The notes beneath the pieces are model-generated. The model made no database searches. It was not told where the DNA came from and saw only the letters and a program-made list of their open reading frames with translations. A stretch of DNA of 64,000 nucleotides from Actinomadura viridilutea. GTDB taxonomy: Bacteria; Actinomycetota; Actinomycetes; Streptosporangiales; Streptosporangiaceae. Positions 1-10,277 of this stretch are shown piece after piece. The stretch lies in the NCBI GenBank assembly GCA_003001795.1, contig PVNI01000003.1, forward strand, positions 310,001-374,000, written 5' to 3'. The first letter of the stretch is position 1, and every line of letters begins with the position of its first letter. The position numbers and the translations under genes were made by a program.

Positions 1-465
1 CGCGCCGAGCTTCCAGGTCAGCCAGTCGTGCGGCAGCAGCACGGCGGCGGTGCGGGCGGCGTTGTCGGGCTCGTTCTCGGCCATCCAGCGCAGCTTGGTG
101 ACGGTGAACGAGGCGACCGGCACCGAGCCGGCCCGCCGCGCCCAGGCCGCGCCGCCGCCCAGCTTCTCCACCAGCGCCCGGGCCTGCGGCGCCGAGCGGG
201 TGTCGTTCCACAGCAGCGCGGGGCGGATCACCTCACCGTCCTCGTCCAGGGCCACCATGCCGTGCTGCTGCGCGGCCACCGCCACGGCGTCGGCGCGCTC
301 CAGCAGCCCGCGGGCCTGGTCGAGGGCATGGCTCCAGTGCCGCGGGTGGCATTCGGTACCGTCGGGGTGGGGCGCGGAGACCTGGTCGACGATCCGGCCG
401 TCCTCCGCCTGGCAGAGCACCACCTTGGTCGACTGGGTGGAGGAGTCGATCCCGGCGACGAGCAT
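1..465 (-). CDS. xylB: xylulokinase (XylB), 5' part, cut by window edge
   Basis: FGGY-family sugar kinase that phosphorylates D-xylulose. The first 155 codons are present; the rest lies beyond position 1. The N terminus reads [15 protein letters not shown], the phosphate-1 loop of the ASKHA/FGGY fold, followed by a [12 protein letters not shown] stretch and [12 protein letters not shown], both typical of bacterial xylulokinases. ATG at 465 is preceded by GAGGAGG about 6 nt upstream. Two 12-bp palindromes lie 20-55 bp upstream of the start, matching those before the xylanase at 10 kb, so the gene is probably xylan/xylose regulated. Family assignment is secure; substrate is inferred from the motif pattern and the regulon context. 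Confidence 0.9.
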   Translation of the reverse strand, partial: MLVAGIDSSTQSTKVVLCQAEDGRIVDQVSAPHPDGTECHPRHWSHALDQARGLLERADAVAVAAQQHGMVALDEDGEVIRPALLWNDTRSAPQARALVEKLGGGAAWARRAGSVPVASFTVTKLRWMAENEPDNAARTAAVLLPHDWLTWKLGA

Positions 466-484
466 GGTCCTCCTCGGGGCTTTG

Positions 485-519
485 CGAAAGCTTTCGACCG
501 TCAACGCCGAAAGCTTTCG
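485..519. promoter_or_regulatory. two CGAAAGCTTTCG palindromes (xylan-type operator)
   Basis: Perfect 12-bp palindromes CGAAAGCTTTCG occur at 485-496 and 508-519, 23 bp apart, directly upstream of the xylulokinase start. A half-like copy (AACGCTTCG) follows at 521-529. They match the CGAAAnTTTCG elements at 10.2 kb. CGAA-N-TTCG-type sites are known for xylan/xyloside repressors (BxlR type) in streptomycetes; the binding protein here is not in the window. Confidence 0.65.
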
Positions 520-826
520 AAACGCTTCGACTGCGTGCAGCCTACGACGCCGGTGACCTCCGGCACAACGGACGAAACCGGCCGGATCGCCTGCCCCGCC
601 CGTCCGCTCCCGCCTCCACTCCCGCCGCCCGCCGACTCCGCCTTACCCCGTCCCGCCGCGATCCGTCCGCGCAGACGGCTCCCCCGCACCGCGGGCCGCC
701 ATGAGGCCCCGCCCGACCACCGCTCCTTCCGCGACACCGAATCGCCCGCTTTTGCCGATGATCACATCCGGCTTAAAGATCCGCTACAGTGGCCGCAGCC
801 CGAATCAGACAGAAGGGATGCAGCGG

Positions 827-1228
827 GTGGATAAGAATGAGCTCCGGGATTACTGGATGAACCTCCTCCAGAAGGAGGGCTTCCGACCGGAGGTCGACGA
901 CGACGGCGACATCGTCTTCAAGTTCGAGGGCGGTTGGTACTACATCTTCCCCGGCGAAGATGACATGTACTTCCACCTCATTTACCCCAATTTCTGGCCC
1001 ATCGAGAGCGAGGAGGAGCGGGCCCGCGCGCTGCTCGCCGCCAACGAGGCCACCCGGGAAACGAAAGTCGCCAAAGTCTTCCTGGCCGGCAACGGGGAGA
1101 ACGTGTGGGCGACCGCGGAATTGTTCTGCGGCGACCCGTCGGCCGTCGAGCCGGTGCTCAACCGATGCCTGCGCGCGATCGGCGCCGCCGTGCACATGTT
1201 CCGAGAAAAGATGCGCTCGGATAACTGA
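827..1228 (+). CDS. YbjN-like small acidic protein
   Basis: Predicted 133-residue soluble acidic protein. The sequence has the general look of the YbjN/type III chaperone-like fold: an N-terminal helix (DYWMNLLQKEGF), a two-strand segment with aspartates (VDDDGDIVFKFEG), an aromatic strand (GGWYYIFPGEDDMYFHLIYP), then helices rich in Glu/Arg and a C-terminal helix. No enzyme motif is visible. I chose GTG 827 because AGAAGGG lies 9 nt upstream; ATG 818, in frame, has that sequence only 1 nt away. It stands alone between the xylulokinase promoter and a repeat region. Family call is by overall pattern only. Confidence 0.6.
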   Translation: MDKNELRDYWMNLLQKEGFRPEVDDDGDIVFKFEGGWYYIFPGEDDMYFHLIYPNFWPIESEEERARALLAANEATRETKVAKVFLAGNGENVWATAELFCGDPSAVEPVLNRCLRAIGAAVHMFREKMRSDN

Positions 1229-1337
1229 ACGTCTCGGTGAATCGCTGAGGAGCGCATCGACGACGCCGGGCGGTCACGACTGCGGCGCCCCCGGCATTCC
1301 CATGAGCCGCCGCCCTGCCGGATCCCCGCACACCGTC

Positions 1338-1930
1338 GGCGGGGCGGCGCGCCCGCCCGCCCCGACACCCGCCGCCTGTCCATGACACCCACGACACGTC
1401 ACCGGCGAGAAGCCACGGCCGCCTTGCACTCCATGCACCGAGGTGACGGGGCGGCGCGCGTTCCCGGCCAGACACCCACCGCCTCCGCAGGACACCGCCA
1501 GGTATACCGCCGACAGCCTGACGATTGCCTCGAATGCGAGGGACACAGTTCACCGACAGGGCCCGCAGCTCCTCGGCGGGGCGCCCCTCGGTCTCCGCGG
1601 CGCGCAGCGCGCTCTCGGCCTCGGCGGCGGCCGCCAACCGCTCCCGGTAGGTCGCGGCCAGCCGCTCGTCGGCGGCGTACCGCTCGGCGACGTCCTTGCT
1701 CACCCGGCGCCCCAAGGCCATGGCGGTCCCCTCCTTCGTCCGCGGCCGTGACCGGCCGGCGGCGCGCCTTCTCGACCAGGCAGCCGCCGCCTCCGCAGGA
1801 CACCGCCGCGCTGTCACCGACCGCCTGACGATTGCCTCGTGTGCGAGGAACACGGGGCGGACACGCGTCCCCAGACAGGCATTCCCGCCTGCACATGGCA
1901 CTGCCAGGCATGTCACCGACAGCCGAGCGA
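1338..1930. repeat. degenerate ~105-bp repeat copies
   Basis: Two clear copies, 1443-1546 and 1748-1853, share the order GTGAC..GCGGCGCGC..CCGCCTCCGCAGGACACCGCC..GACNGCCTGACGATTGCCTCG..GCGAGGNACAC. Two weaker copies lie at about 1338-1403 and 1854-1930. The same unit read on the reverse strand would encode C-x-G-G-x-x-C-L in different frames, so it is more likely a DNA-level repeat than a protein one. Copies 1443-1546 and 1748-1853 flank a small gene fragment. I do not recognise the element. Confidence 0.55.
1547..1721 (-). pseudogene. small gene fragment between repeat copies
   Basis: An ATG at 1721 with AAGGAGGGG upstream opens a reading frame beginning MALGRRVSKDVAERYAADER, a helical Ala/Glu/Arg-rich sequence with coding-like composition. 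After 58 codons (LRALSVN) it runs straight into the repeat copy at 1546 and the sense of the protein is lost, although the frame stays open to about 1158. The other repeat copy ends 26 bp upstream of the ATG. I read this as a small gene whose 3' end was replaced by repeat sequence; it may still be translated. Function unknown. Confidence 0.4.
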
Positions 1931-1965
1931 CGGCCGCCCCGTGTCTGGGGTCACGGGGCGGCCGT
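1930..1965. terminator. 14-bp perfect hairpin
   Basis: ACGGCCGCCCCGTG (1930-1943) pairs exactly with 1952-1965 across an 8-nt loop. There is no T-tract. It lies 115 bp beyond the stop of the peptidoglycan-binding gene and would be its terminator. Confidence 0.6.
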
Positions 1966-2079
1966 CTGGACCGCGTCCCCCTCCTCTTCAGCACCGACCG
2001 CGTCTGGAGCAGCGACCTCGTCCGCTCCGCGGTTCGGTCGCGATCCCGGCGGGGGCGGATCAGGGGCGGTCACGACGGT

Positions 2080-2667
2080 CTACCGAGGGGTCCGCAGGCT
2101 CTCGGCGCCCTTGGCGAACATGGCGCGGAAGGTGATGGGGCCCACCTCGCCGTCGGCGTCGATCTCCTTGCGCTTCTGGAAGCTCTTGACCGCGGACTGC
2201 GTGAGCGGTCCGAAGATGCCGTCCACGTCGAGATCGGCGCCGAGCCGGTTCAGCGAGTACTGCACGCCCTTCACCAGCTGGGCACGCGAGTCCCCGAGCC
2301 GCGAGATGCCGAAGTCGTAGCGGAGGGTCACCCACGTCTCGGAGTTGACCTTGCCGGTGTTCACCAGTTCCCGGTCGGTCTGGTACTTGCGGACGGCATT
2401 GACCAGAGCGTCGTCGAACACGTCGGCGCCCGCGGCCTCGGGGTTGCAGGCGGTGCGGTAGAACTGCGCCAAGAAGCAGCGCACCGCCGCCACCCGGTAG
2501 TCCTGGTCGCCCTTTTCGAGCTTCACCCACGGCTGGGCCTCGATGGCGGCGACAATGCGCTTGCTGGTCTTCGCGCCATCGGCGTGGGCGGCCGTCAGCG
2601 ATCCTGCGGCGACGAGCGCCGCAAGGGCGGTGGCCAGGCACGCCACCACTCGCACTACGGTCCTCAT
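2080..2667 (-). CDS. secreted protein with two peptidoglycan-binding domains
   Basis: 195 residues. A Sec signal peptide (about residues 1-29, ending in AAHA before DG) is followed by two PG_binding_1-like units: about 38-110, with KYQTDRELVNTGKVNSETW, and about 117-185, with the clear signature LDVDGIFGPLTQSAVKSFQK and DGEVGPITF. Such domains are three-helix modules that hold exported proteins to the cell wall; no catalytic domain is present, so this is a wall-binding protein or a regulator of wall enzymes. The two cysteines in the first unit (RCFLAQF and ACNPE) could form a disulfide outside the cell. Monocistronic, with a hairpin downstream. Confidence 0.85.
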   Translation of the reverse strand: MRTVVRVVACLATALAALVAAGSLTAAHADGAKTSKRIVAAIEAQPWVKLEKGDQDYRVAAVRCFLAQFYRTACNPEAAGADVFDDALVNAVRKYQTDRELVNTGKVNSETWVTLRYDFGISRLGDSRAQLVKGVQYSLNRLGADLDVDGIFGPLTQSAVKSFQKRKEIDADGEVGPITFRAMFAKGAESLRTPR

Positions 2668-3299
2668 TCATCCTCCTTCGCGAGATCTGCGACCGTTGCA
2701 GGAGTTAGGACGCGCCATTGCGAAGAAGGGTTTTCAAGAATCTTCGAATAATCTCCCCAGAGAAAGATCGCGCACACCTCTCAATGCCCTGACGCTTGAC
2801 CTTGACAAACGGTTTACCCGCGTCGCTGAATTATTGAAATGATCATTGGCCGATATCGGCCCCGTCGCCGAGAGAAGGGGCGTGCATCGATCAGGACGCG
2901 GCGTCGACCGCCGCGTCACCGGTCGCCGTCCGAGGCGAGACGCCCCCGGTACGGGCCATCGACCGCGGTCGACCGGGCCTGTCTGCCGCGCACGCCCGGA
3001 CCGGCGACGACACCGCCCTGTCGCGCGCGTGTCGTGGGTCGGCGCACCGCCGGCGCAGGCGGGCGCCGCCGCGGGCAGCGGAGATGATCAAGACGTCGCG
3101 ACGAAGTCTCACGACGGTGGTCGCGGCGGACGGCACGGCCGTGACCAGCTTGCCGCCGGCGTGCGGCGGCGGATCGCAAAGCACCAGGTCGTGGAGTGCG
3201 GCGGCTCCAGGGAGCAGCTCAGCACAGCCGGCCGAGGTCGGCTCCAGAGCGTCGACCAGACCCCACCGTCAAGACAGTGCGCGGACGGCGGTCAGGGCG
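2668..3299. other. gene-poor stretch with a possible reverse-strand gene remnant
   Basis: No intact gene seen. On the reverse strand from about 3270 to 2900 one frame has coding-like composition (it includes HDLVLCDPPPHAGGKLV and RRDVLIISAARGG) but has an in-frame TGA just before it and no convincing start, so it may be a decayed gene. Nothing recognisable on the forward strand. Confidence 0.3.
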
Positions 3300-3956
3300 T
3301 CAGCACGGGGTCTTGGGGGCGTAGTTCATGACGTGGTCGTGGAGCATGCGCGGCGCGTCGGGGTCCTGGCGGCGGAACGCCTCGATCAGCGCGGCGTGCT
3401 CGGCGGACTTGGAGTAGATCTCGGTGTTGTGCAGGCGCAGGGACAGCGTCGTCCACAGCTCGATGCCCAGCGACTCCCACACCGACATCAGCAGCCGGTT
3501 GCCCGACGACTCCACGACCACGCGGTGGAAGCCGATGCTCAGGCGGATCTGCGCGTCCAGGTCGCCGGACTCGGCGGCCTCGGCGAGGCTCTGGTTCTGC
3601 TCCTCCAGCACGTCCAGCCGCTCGGCCAGGCGCGGCAGGGCCAGCTCGACGGCGGTGCGCTCCAGCCCGGCCCGGACGGGGAAGATCTCCGCCATGTCGC
3701 GCTCGGTGAACGGGCGGACGCGCGCCCCGCGGTTGGGCAGCGACTCGATCAGCCGAAGCGCCTCCAGCTGCCGCAGCGCCTCCCGCACCGGCCCCTGGCT
3801 GACGCCGAGCTCGGTGGCGATCCGCCGCTCGACGATCCGCTCGCCGGGCTGCCAGCGGCCGGCGCTGATCCCTTCGACGATGAACTCGCGGATCTGTCCG
3901 GCCAGGCCCGTGCGGCGCAGCGCCGGGGCGGGAGTGGCGGTGGAGGTTGAGTTCAC
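3300..3956 (-). CDS. GntR-family regulator, FadR/FCD subfamily
   Basis: 218-residue transcription factor. The N-terminal winged helix (about 14-85) carries the GntR signature: GRWQPGERIVERRIATELGV, then SQGPVREALRQLEALRLI. The C-terminal FCD all-helical effector domain (about 95-210) has the expected metal-ligand histidines in FHRVVVE and LHDHVMNY. FCD regulators usually sense small carboxylates or sugar acids. The gene diverges from the 2-oxoacid dehydrogenase operon with a perfect palindrome between them, so it most likely controls that operon and itself. GTG 3956 is the only in-frame start near the domain edge; its ribosome site is weak. Confidence 0.85.
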   Translation of the reverse strand: MNSTSTATPAPALRRTGLAGQIREFIVEGISAGRWQPGERIVERRIATELGVSQGPVREALRQLEALRLIESLPNRGARVRPFTERDMAEIFPVRAGLERTAVELALPRLAERLDVLEEQNQSLAEAAESGDLDAQIRLSIGFHRVVVESSGNRLLMSVWESLGIELWTTLSLRLHNTEIYSKSAEHAALIEAFRRQDPDAPRMLHDHVMNYAPKTPC

Positions 3957-4123
3957 GCATGCAATGGTAGATGGGGCAATGGTCCAGACCTTTCGCCCGC
4001 CCTGGGGGTGACGCCTCGGCGGCGCGGGCCCGGGCCCGGAGGGCGGACGCCGCCCCGGGGCACAAGATCACGTCCTCGCTGGTCCGGGACGTTCCGGGGG
4101 TCCTCTTGCGGCGGATGTACCGG

Positions 4124-4147
4124 TATGATCGATCATTGATCAATGAT
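4124..4147 (+). promoter_or_regulatory. -10-like TATGAT and 16-bp palindrome before pdhA
   Basis: TATGAT at 4124-4129 is followed at 4132-4147 by the perfect palindrome ATCATTGATCAATGAT, 58 bp upstream of the E1alpha start. No good -35 hexamer is visible at 17 bp. Position just downstream of a -10 suits a repressor site for the divergent FCD regulator (inference). Confidence 0.55.
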
Positions 4148-4205
4148 GATCGGTGAAGCGCCGCGGCGACCCCGCGGCACGCTCCCCGACGGAGGTAGAA
4201 CGCCG

Positions 4206-5387
4206 ATGGCTGAGACCACCAAGGCCGCCCGCTCCCGACGGACGCGGGGTGCCGCGGGTCAGGGCAAGGGCGCATCCGGCGCCGCCGCGTCCAAGGCCAC
4301 CGCTCAGGACGCGGGCCCGGAGACCGCGAACGCCACCAGCGCGGACGCGTCCGCGGACGCCGGCGGGGCCGGTCCGCGGGCCGACGCCGAGACGCTGATC
4401 TCCTACTACCGGCAGATGCTGCTGATCCGCCGGTTCGAGGAGCGCGCCGCCCGCGCCTACACCCAGGCCAAGATCGGCGGCTACTGCCACCTGAACCTGG
4501 GCGAGGAGGCCACCATCGTCGGGCTGATGGCGGCGCTGCGGCCCACCGACTACCTGTTCACCAACTACCGCGAGCACGGCTACGCCCTGGCCAAGGGCAT
4601 CGACGCGCGGCGCGTCATGGCCGAGCTGTACGGGCGCACCACCGGCGTGTCCAAGGGGTGGGGCGGCTCGATGCACATGTTCGACGTCGAGACCCGGCTG
4701 CTCGGCGGGTACGGCATCGTCGGCGGGCAGCTCCCGCTGGCCACCGGCGCCGCGCTGGCGATCTCCTACAAGGGCGGCGACGACGTCGTCATGTGCCACA
4801 TGGGCGACGGCACCGCCGCGATCGGGGCGTTCCACGAGTCGCTGAACATCGCCGCGCTGTGGGACCTCCCGGTGGTCTTCGTCGTGATCAACAACGGGCT
4901 GGGCATGGGCACGCCCGTGGAGCGGTCCGCGGCCGAGCCCGAGCTGTGGCGGCGCGGCGCGGCGTACCGCATGGCGTCCGCCCGCGTCGACGGCACCGAC
5001 GTGCTGGCCGTCCGCGACGCCGCCCGGGTCGCCGTCGAGCGGGCCCGCGCGGAGAGCAAGCCGTACCTGCTGGAGACGACGAGCCCGCGGCTGCGCGGCC
5101 ACTCGGTCGTCGACCCGGCCCGGTACCGCTCCGCCGAGGAGAAGGAGGCGCTGAAGGCCGCCGACCCCCTCGCCCGGATGGCGCTGGAGCTGGAGGAGGC
5201 GGGCGTCCTGGACGCCGAGGCGCGCGAGAAGCTGGACGCCGAGGTGACCGCCGAGGTCGAGGACGCCGCCGCGTTCGCCGACGACAGCCCGCACCCGGAC
5301 GTGTCCACGCTGTTCGACTACACCTACGCCACCCCCGTCCCGGGCGAGCTGCGCCGCCTGCCCGCCGACCCCGTGTTCCGCTCCTGA
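4206..5387 (+). CDS. pdhA: 2-oxoacid dehydrogenase E1 component, alpha subunit
   Basis: Thiamine-diphosphate-dependent decarboxylase subunit of a pyruvate (or branched-chain) dehydrogenase complex. 393 residues from ATG 4206 (GGAGGT upstream). The first ~65 residues are a low-complexity Ala/Ser/Lys extension not found in most E1alpha proteins. The catalytic domain follows: MLLIRRFEERAARAYTQAKIGG, then the ThDP motif GDG (CHMGDGTAAIGAFHESLNIA) and NNGLGMGTPV. The ThDP motif has H-M-G-D-G..N-x-A-A order as expected. First gene of the operon, 13 bp before E1beta. Substrate cannot be settled from sequence; pyruvate or acetoin are the usual alternatives for this layout. Confidence 0.88.
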   Translation: MAETTKAARSRRTRGAAGQGKGASGAAASKATAQDAGPETANATSADASADAGGAGPRADAETLISYYRQMLLIRRFEERAARAYTQAKIGGYCHLNLGEEATIVGLMAALRPTDYLFTNYREHGYALAKGIDARRVMAELYGRTTGVSKGWGGSMHMFDVETRLLGGYGIVGGQLPLATGAALAISYKGGDDVVMCHMGDGTAAIGAFHESLNIAALWDLPVVFVVINNGLGMGTPVERSAAEPELWRRGAAYRMASARVDGTDVLAVRDAARVAVERARAESKPYLLETTSPRLRGHSVVDPARYRSAEEKEALKAADPLARMALELEEAGVLDAEAREKLDAEVTAEVEDAAAFADDSPHPDVSTLFDYTYATPVPGELRRLPADPVFRS

Positions 5388-5400
5388 GGAGACCCGACCG

Positions 5401-6417
5401 ATGGCTACCGTCACCTACCGCCAGGCCCTCCGGGACACCCTGCGCGCGGAGATGCTCCGTGACGAGAACGTGTTCCTGATGGGCGAGGAGATCGGCGTCT
5501 TCGAGGGCTCCTACAAGATCACCGAGGGTCTGCTCAAGGAGTTCGGGGAGCGCCGGGTGCGCGACACCCCGATCGCCGAGGAGGGCTTCGTCGGCGCCGC
5601 GATCGGCGCGGCCATGCTGGGCCTGCGGCCGGTCGTGGAGATCATGACGATCAACTTCTCGCTGCTGGCGCTGGACCAGATCGTCAACCACGCCGCCAAG
5701 ATCTACGGAATGTTCGGCGGGCAGTGCAGCGTGCCGATGGTCATCCGCACGCCCGGCGGCGGCGGCCAGCAGCTCGGCGCCACCCACTCGCAGAACGTGG
5801 AGCTGTACTACTCGTTCGTCCCGGGCCTGAAGGTGGTGGCGCCCAGCACGCCGCTGGAGGCGTCCGCCATGCTCAAGGCCGCGATCCGGGACGACGACCC
5901 GGTGCTGTTCCTGGAGAACCTGGCCCTGTACAACACCAAGGGCGAGGTGCCCGACGACATCACCGAGGTCGAGCCCGCCGTGATCGGCAAGGCCGCGGTG
6001 ACCCGCCCGGGCACCGACATCACCATCGTGGGCTACTCGCGGATGGCGCACGTGGCGCTGGAGGTCGCGGAGAAGCTGGCCGAGGAGGGGATCTCCGCCG
6101 AGGTCGTCGACCTGCGCAGCCTGCGGCCGCTGGACCGCGAGACGATCGTGGAGTCGGTGCGCCGCACCGGCTGCGCGGTGATCGCCGAGGACGACTGGCT
6201 GACCTACGGCATCGGCGCCGAGATCGCCGCGACCATCCAGGAGGGCGCCTTCGACTGGCTGGACGCCCCGGTGCGCCGGGTGGCGATGGCCGAGGTGCCG
6301 CTCCCCTACGCCAAGCCGCTGGAGCTGGCCGCGCTGCCGTCGGCCGACTCCCTGCTCACCGCCGTCCGCGACACGCTGCGCGCGACCGGCCGCCTGTCCC
6401 TGGAGACCGCTCGATGA
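5401..6417 (+). CDS. pdhB: 2-oxoacid dehydrogenase E1 component, beta subunit
   Basis: 338 residues, full length for the family. Pairs with the alpha subunit to form the ThDP site; visible blocks are TYRQALRDTLRAEMLRDENV, GEEIGVFEGSYK, RRVRDTPIAEEGFVGAAIGA, MTINFSLLALDQIVNHAAK and the transketolase C-terminal domain (VVDLRSLRPLDRETIVESV, AVIAEDDWLTYG). ATG 5401 has GAGGAG upstream. Its stop overlaps the E2 start in an ATGA, so the two are translationally coupled. Confidence 0.92.
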   Translation: MATVTYRQALRDTLRAEMLRDENVFLMGEEIGVFEGSYKITEGLLKEFGERRVRDTPIAEEGFVGAAIGAAMLGLRPVVEIMTINFSLLALDQIVNHAAKIYGMFGGQCSVPMVIRTPGGGGQQLGATHSQNVELYYSFVPGLKVVAPSTPLEASAMLKAAIRDDDPVLFLENLALYNTKGEVPDDITEVEPAVIGKAAVTRPGTDITIVGYSRMAHVALEVAEKLAEEGISAEVVDLRSLRPLDRETIVESVRRTGCAVIAEDDWLTYGIGAEIAATIQEGAFDWLDAPVRRVAMAEVPLPYAKPLELAALPSADSLLTAVRDTLRATGRLSLETAR

Positions 6418-7700
6418 CCGACATCCTCATGCCGCGCCTGTCCGACACCATGGAGGAGGGCGTGATCAGCTCCTGGCACAAGAAGCCGGGAGACGAGATC
6501 GCCGTCGGCGACGTCCTGTGCGACATCGAGACCGACAAGGCGATCATGGAGTACGAGGCCTACGAGGCCGGGGTGCTCGAGAAGATCCTGGTCGAGGAGG
6601 GCCAGACCGCCGCGATCGGCGCGCCGATCGCCGTGCTGGCCCCGGCGGGCGGCGCGTCCGGCGGCTCGGCCCCGGCGGCCGAGCCCGAGCCCGCCCCCGC
6701 CGCGGCCGAGCCGGAGCCGGCGCCGGCGCCCGCCGCCGCGCCGCAGGCCGCCCCGGCCGCCGCGGCGCCCGTGCGCGCCGAGGCTCCCGCGGCGGCGCCG
6801 GCCAAGCGGCCGCCGTCCTCGCCGCTGGCGCGCCGACTGGCCCGCGACCACGGCATCGACCTGTCCACGCTGAAGGGCAGCGGCCCGGGCGGGCGGATCG
6901 TCCGCGCCGACATCGAGGCCGCGATCCGCGCCGGGGCGCCCGCCCAGGCCCCCGCCGCCGCGCCCGCGGACGCGCCGCAGACCGCGCCCGCGCCGTCCCG
7001 GCCGCAGGTCGCCGACGAGGACGTCGAGGCCGTCCCGCTCAACCGGTTCCGCAAGGTCGCCGCCCGCAGGCTCACCGAGAGCAAGCGCAACGCGCCGCAC
7101 TTCTACCTGACCCGCGAGGTCGACGCGGCCAAGCTGGTGGAGTTCCGCGCCACGCTGAACGAGGCGCTGGCGCCCGCCAAGGTCAGCGTGAACGACCTCA
7201 TCGTGAAGGCGTGCGCCACCGCGCTGCGCGAGCACCCCGACGTGAACGTGTCGTTCACCGAGGAGAGCCTGCTGCGGCACAAGCGGGTGCACATCGGCGT
7301 CGCGGTCGCGGTGGAGGACGGGCTGGTCGTCCCGGTGATCAAGGACGCCGACCGCAAGAGCGTCTCGCAGATCGGCGCCGAGACCCGCGAGCTGGCGGGC
7401 CGCGCCCGCGAGGGCAGGCTGACCCCGCAGGAGATGAGCGGCGGCACGTTCAGCGTCAGCAACCTGGGCATGTTCGGCGTGGACAGCTTCTCCGCCGTCA
7501 TCAACCCGCCGGAGGCCGCGATCCTCGCCGTGGGCGCGGTGCGCGACGAGCCGGTGGTGCGCGACGGCCAGGTCGTGCCGGGCAAGCGCATGTCGGTGAC
7601 GCTGTCGGTGGACCACCGGGCCTGCGACGGCGCGACGGGCGCCCGCTTCCTGGCCCGCCTGGCCGAGCTGCTGGAGAACCCGCTGCTGATCGTCGCCTGA
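6414..7700 (+). CDS. pdhC: dihydrolipoamide acyltransferase (E2)
   Basis: 428 residues. One N-terminal lipoyl domain with the lipoylated lysine at K42 in the IETDKAIMEY motif; an Ala/Pro-rich linker (about 80-120); an E3-binding peripheral-subunit domain (about 128-165, SSPLARRLARDHGIDLSTLKG..GPGGRI); a second Ala/Pro linker; and the catalytic CAT domain (about 205-428) with the active-site motif DHRACDG near the C terminus. No E3 (lipoamide dehydrogenase) gene is nearby, so E3 must come from elsewhere. Last gene of the operon, followed by a strong hairpin. Confidence 0.92.
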   Translation: MTDILMPRLSDTMEEGVISSWHKKPGDEIAVGDVLCDIETDKAIMEYEAYEAGVLEKILVEEGQTAAIGAPIAVLAPAGGASGGSAPAAEPEPAPAAAEPEPAPAPAAAPQAAPAAAAPVRAEAPAAAPAKRPPSSPLARRLARDHGIDLSTLKGSGPGGRIVRADIEAAIRAGAPAQAPAAAPADAPQTAPAPSRPQVADEDVEAVPLNRFRKVAARRLTESKRNAPHFYLTREVDAAKLVEFRATLNEALAPAKVSVNDLIVKACATALREHPDVNVSFTEESLLRHKRVHIGVAVAVEDGLVVPVIKDADRKSVSQIGAETRELAGRAREGRLTPQEMSGGTFSVSNLGMFGVDSFSAVINPPEAAILAVGAVRDEPVVRDGQVVPGKRMSVTLSVDHRACDGATGARFLARLAELLENPLLIVA

Positions 7701-7719
7701 CGGCGGACGCGCAACGAGC

Positions 7720-7767
7720 GACGAGGATCGCCCGGCCCCGGACCGAGGGGTCGGGCGATCCTCGTCT
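7720..7767. terminator. strong terminator hairpin after E2
   Basis: GACGAGGATCGCCC (7720-7733) pairs perfectly with 7753-7766; a further GG.CCCC/GGGG.TC extends the stem around a 7-nt loop. The 3' arm runs into CTTCT. Lies 20 bp beyond the E2 stop and could serve both converging operons. Confidence 0.85.
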
Positions 7768-7990
7768 TCTGGTCCCGGAGCGCGGCGGACACACCTCCCC
7801 CGAGGGTCGCCCGCATGCCCGCCGCGTCCCCGACGCCGGGCGGGGCCGTCGCCCTGATGAGGCGCCCGCCCGACGGGTCACCCGGTCCCGCCGCCTTCCG
7901 GGGGACGGGCCGGAAGGACGCACTCCCACGACAGGCGTCCCTCCGGCCGCCCTCCGGCAGGCGGACTCTTCACAGGACGATCTCCCAGGG

Positions 7991-8689
7991 TCAGACGGGC
8001 GCGACGGCCCGTCCGGTCACCGGTGAGATCATCCCGGCGCACAGGCCGCGGCTGCGCAGGTTCGCGGCGATCTGCGGGATCGCCGCGACCGTGGTGGCGT
8101 ACTGGTCGTGCATGAGGATGACCTGTCCGTTCTGAAGCCCGGACGCGGCCTGCACGATCTGCTGGGTGCTCGCGCCCGCCCAGTCGCGGGAGTCGACGTC
8201 CCACAGCACCTGGGTGAGGCCGAGCCGCCGCGCGACCGCCGCCACCGTGCCGTTGGTCTCCCCGTACGGCGGCCGGAACAGCACCGGAGCGGTGCCGGTG
8301 GCCTGCTGGACGGCCTGCTGGGTGCGCTGCAGCTCCGCCTGGATCTGCGCCTCGCTCATCTGGCCGAGGTGCGGGTGGGTGTAGCTGTGGTTGCCGATCC
8401 ACATGCCCGCGTCCCGCTGGGCCCTGACCAGCGACGGGTTGTTCTGCGCGTTCTGCCCGATGTTGAACATCGTGGCGCGCAGGCCGTTGGCCCGCAGCGC
8501 GTTCAGCAGCGTCATGGTGTTGGCCGGGTTCGGACCGTCGTCGAACGTCAGCCCGACGTACCCGGCGGGGCAGTCGGCCGCCCGCGCGGCGGCCGGGCCG
8601 GCGGTGGCGGCCGTCGTGGCGGCCACCGCCAGCCCGGCGCCGAGGACGGCGACGGCCCGCGCGCAGCGGCGCGCGATCCGCGTGTTCAT
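7991..8689 (-). CDS. secreted CE4 polysaccharide deacetylase (acetylxylan esterase type)
   Basis: 232 residues. Sec signal peptide about 1-38 (AAARAAD), then a NodB/CE4 domain: TFDDGPN with base D50 and metal ligand D51, the metal-binding HSYTHPH (H101, H105), RPPYGETN, DVDSRDW and LMHD. These are the five CE4 catalytic motifs. CE4 enzymes remove N- or O-acetyl groups from chitin, peptidoglycan or xylan. It starts 25 bp after the xylanase stop with GGAGG upstream, so it is the second gene of a xylan operon and acetylxylan is the likely substrate. Confidence 0.88.
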   Translation of the reverse strand: MNTRIARRCARAVAVLGAGLAVAATTAATAGPAAARAADCPAGYVGLTFDDGPNPANTMTLLNALRANGLRATMFNIGQNAQNNPSLVRAQRDAGMWIGNHSYTHPHLGQMSEAQIQAELQRTQQAVQQATGTAPVLFRPPYGETNGTVAAVARRLGLTQVLWDVDSRDWAGASTQQIVQAASGLQNGQVILMHDQYATTVAAIPQIAANLRSRGLCAGMISPVTGRAVAPV

Positions 8690-8714
8690 CGGCGTCCGTC
8701 CTCCACGGAAGGGG

Positions 8715-10277
<1,563 letters not shown>

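Noticed and set aside
1158..1546. Long reverse-strand open frame downstream of the small gene fragment
   Set aside because: Composition follows repeat copies rather than protein coding, and it runs into the 3' end of the forward YbjN-like gene.
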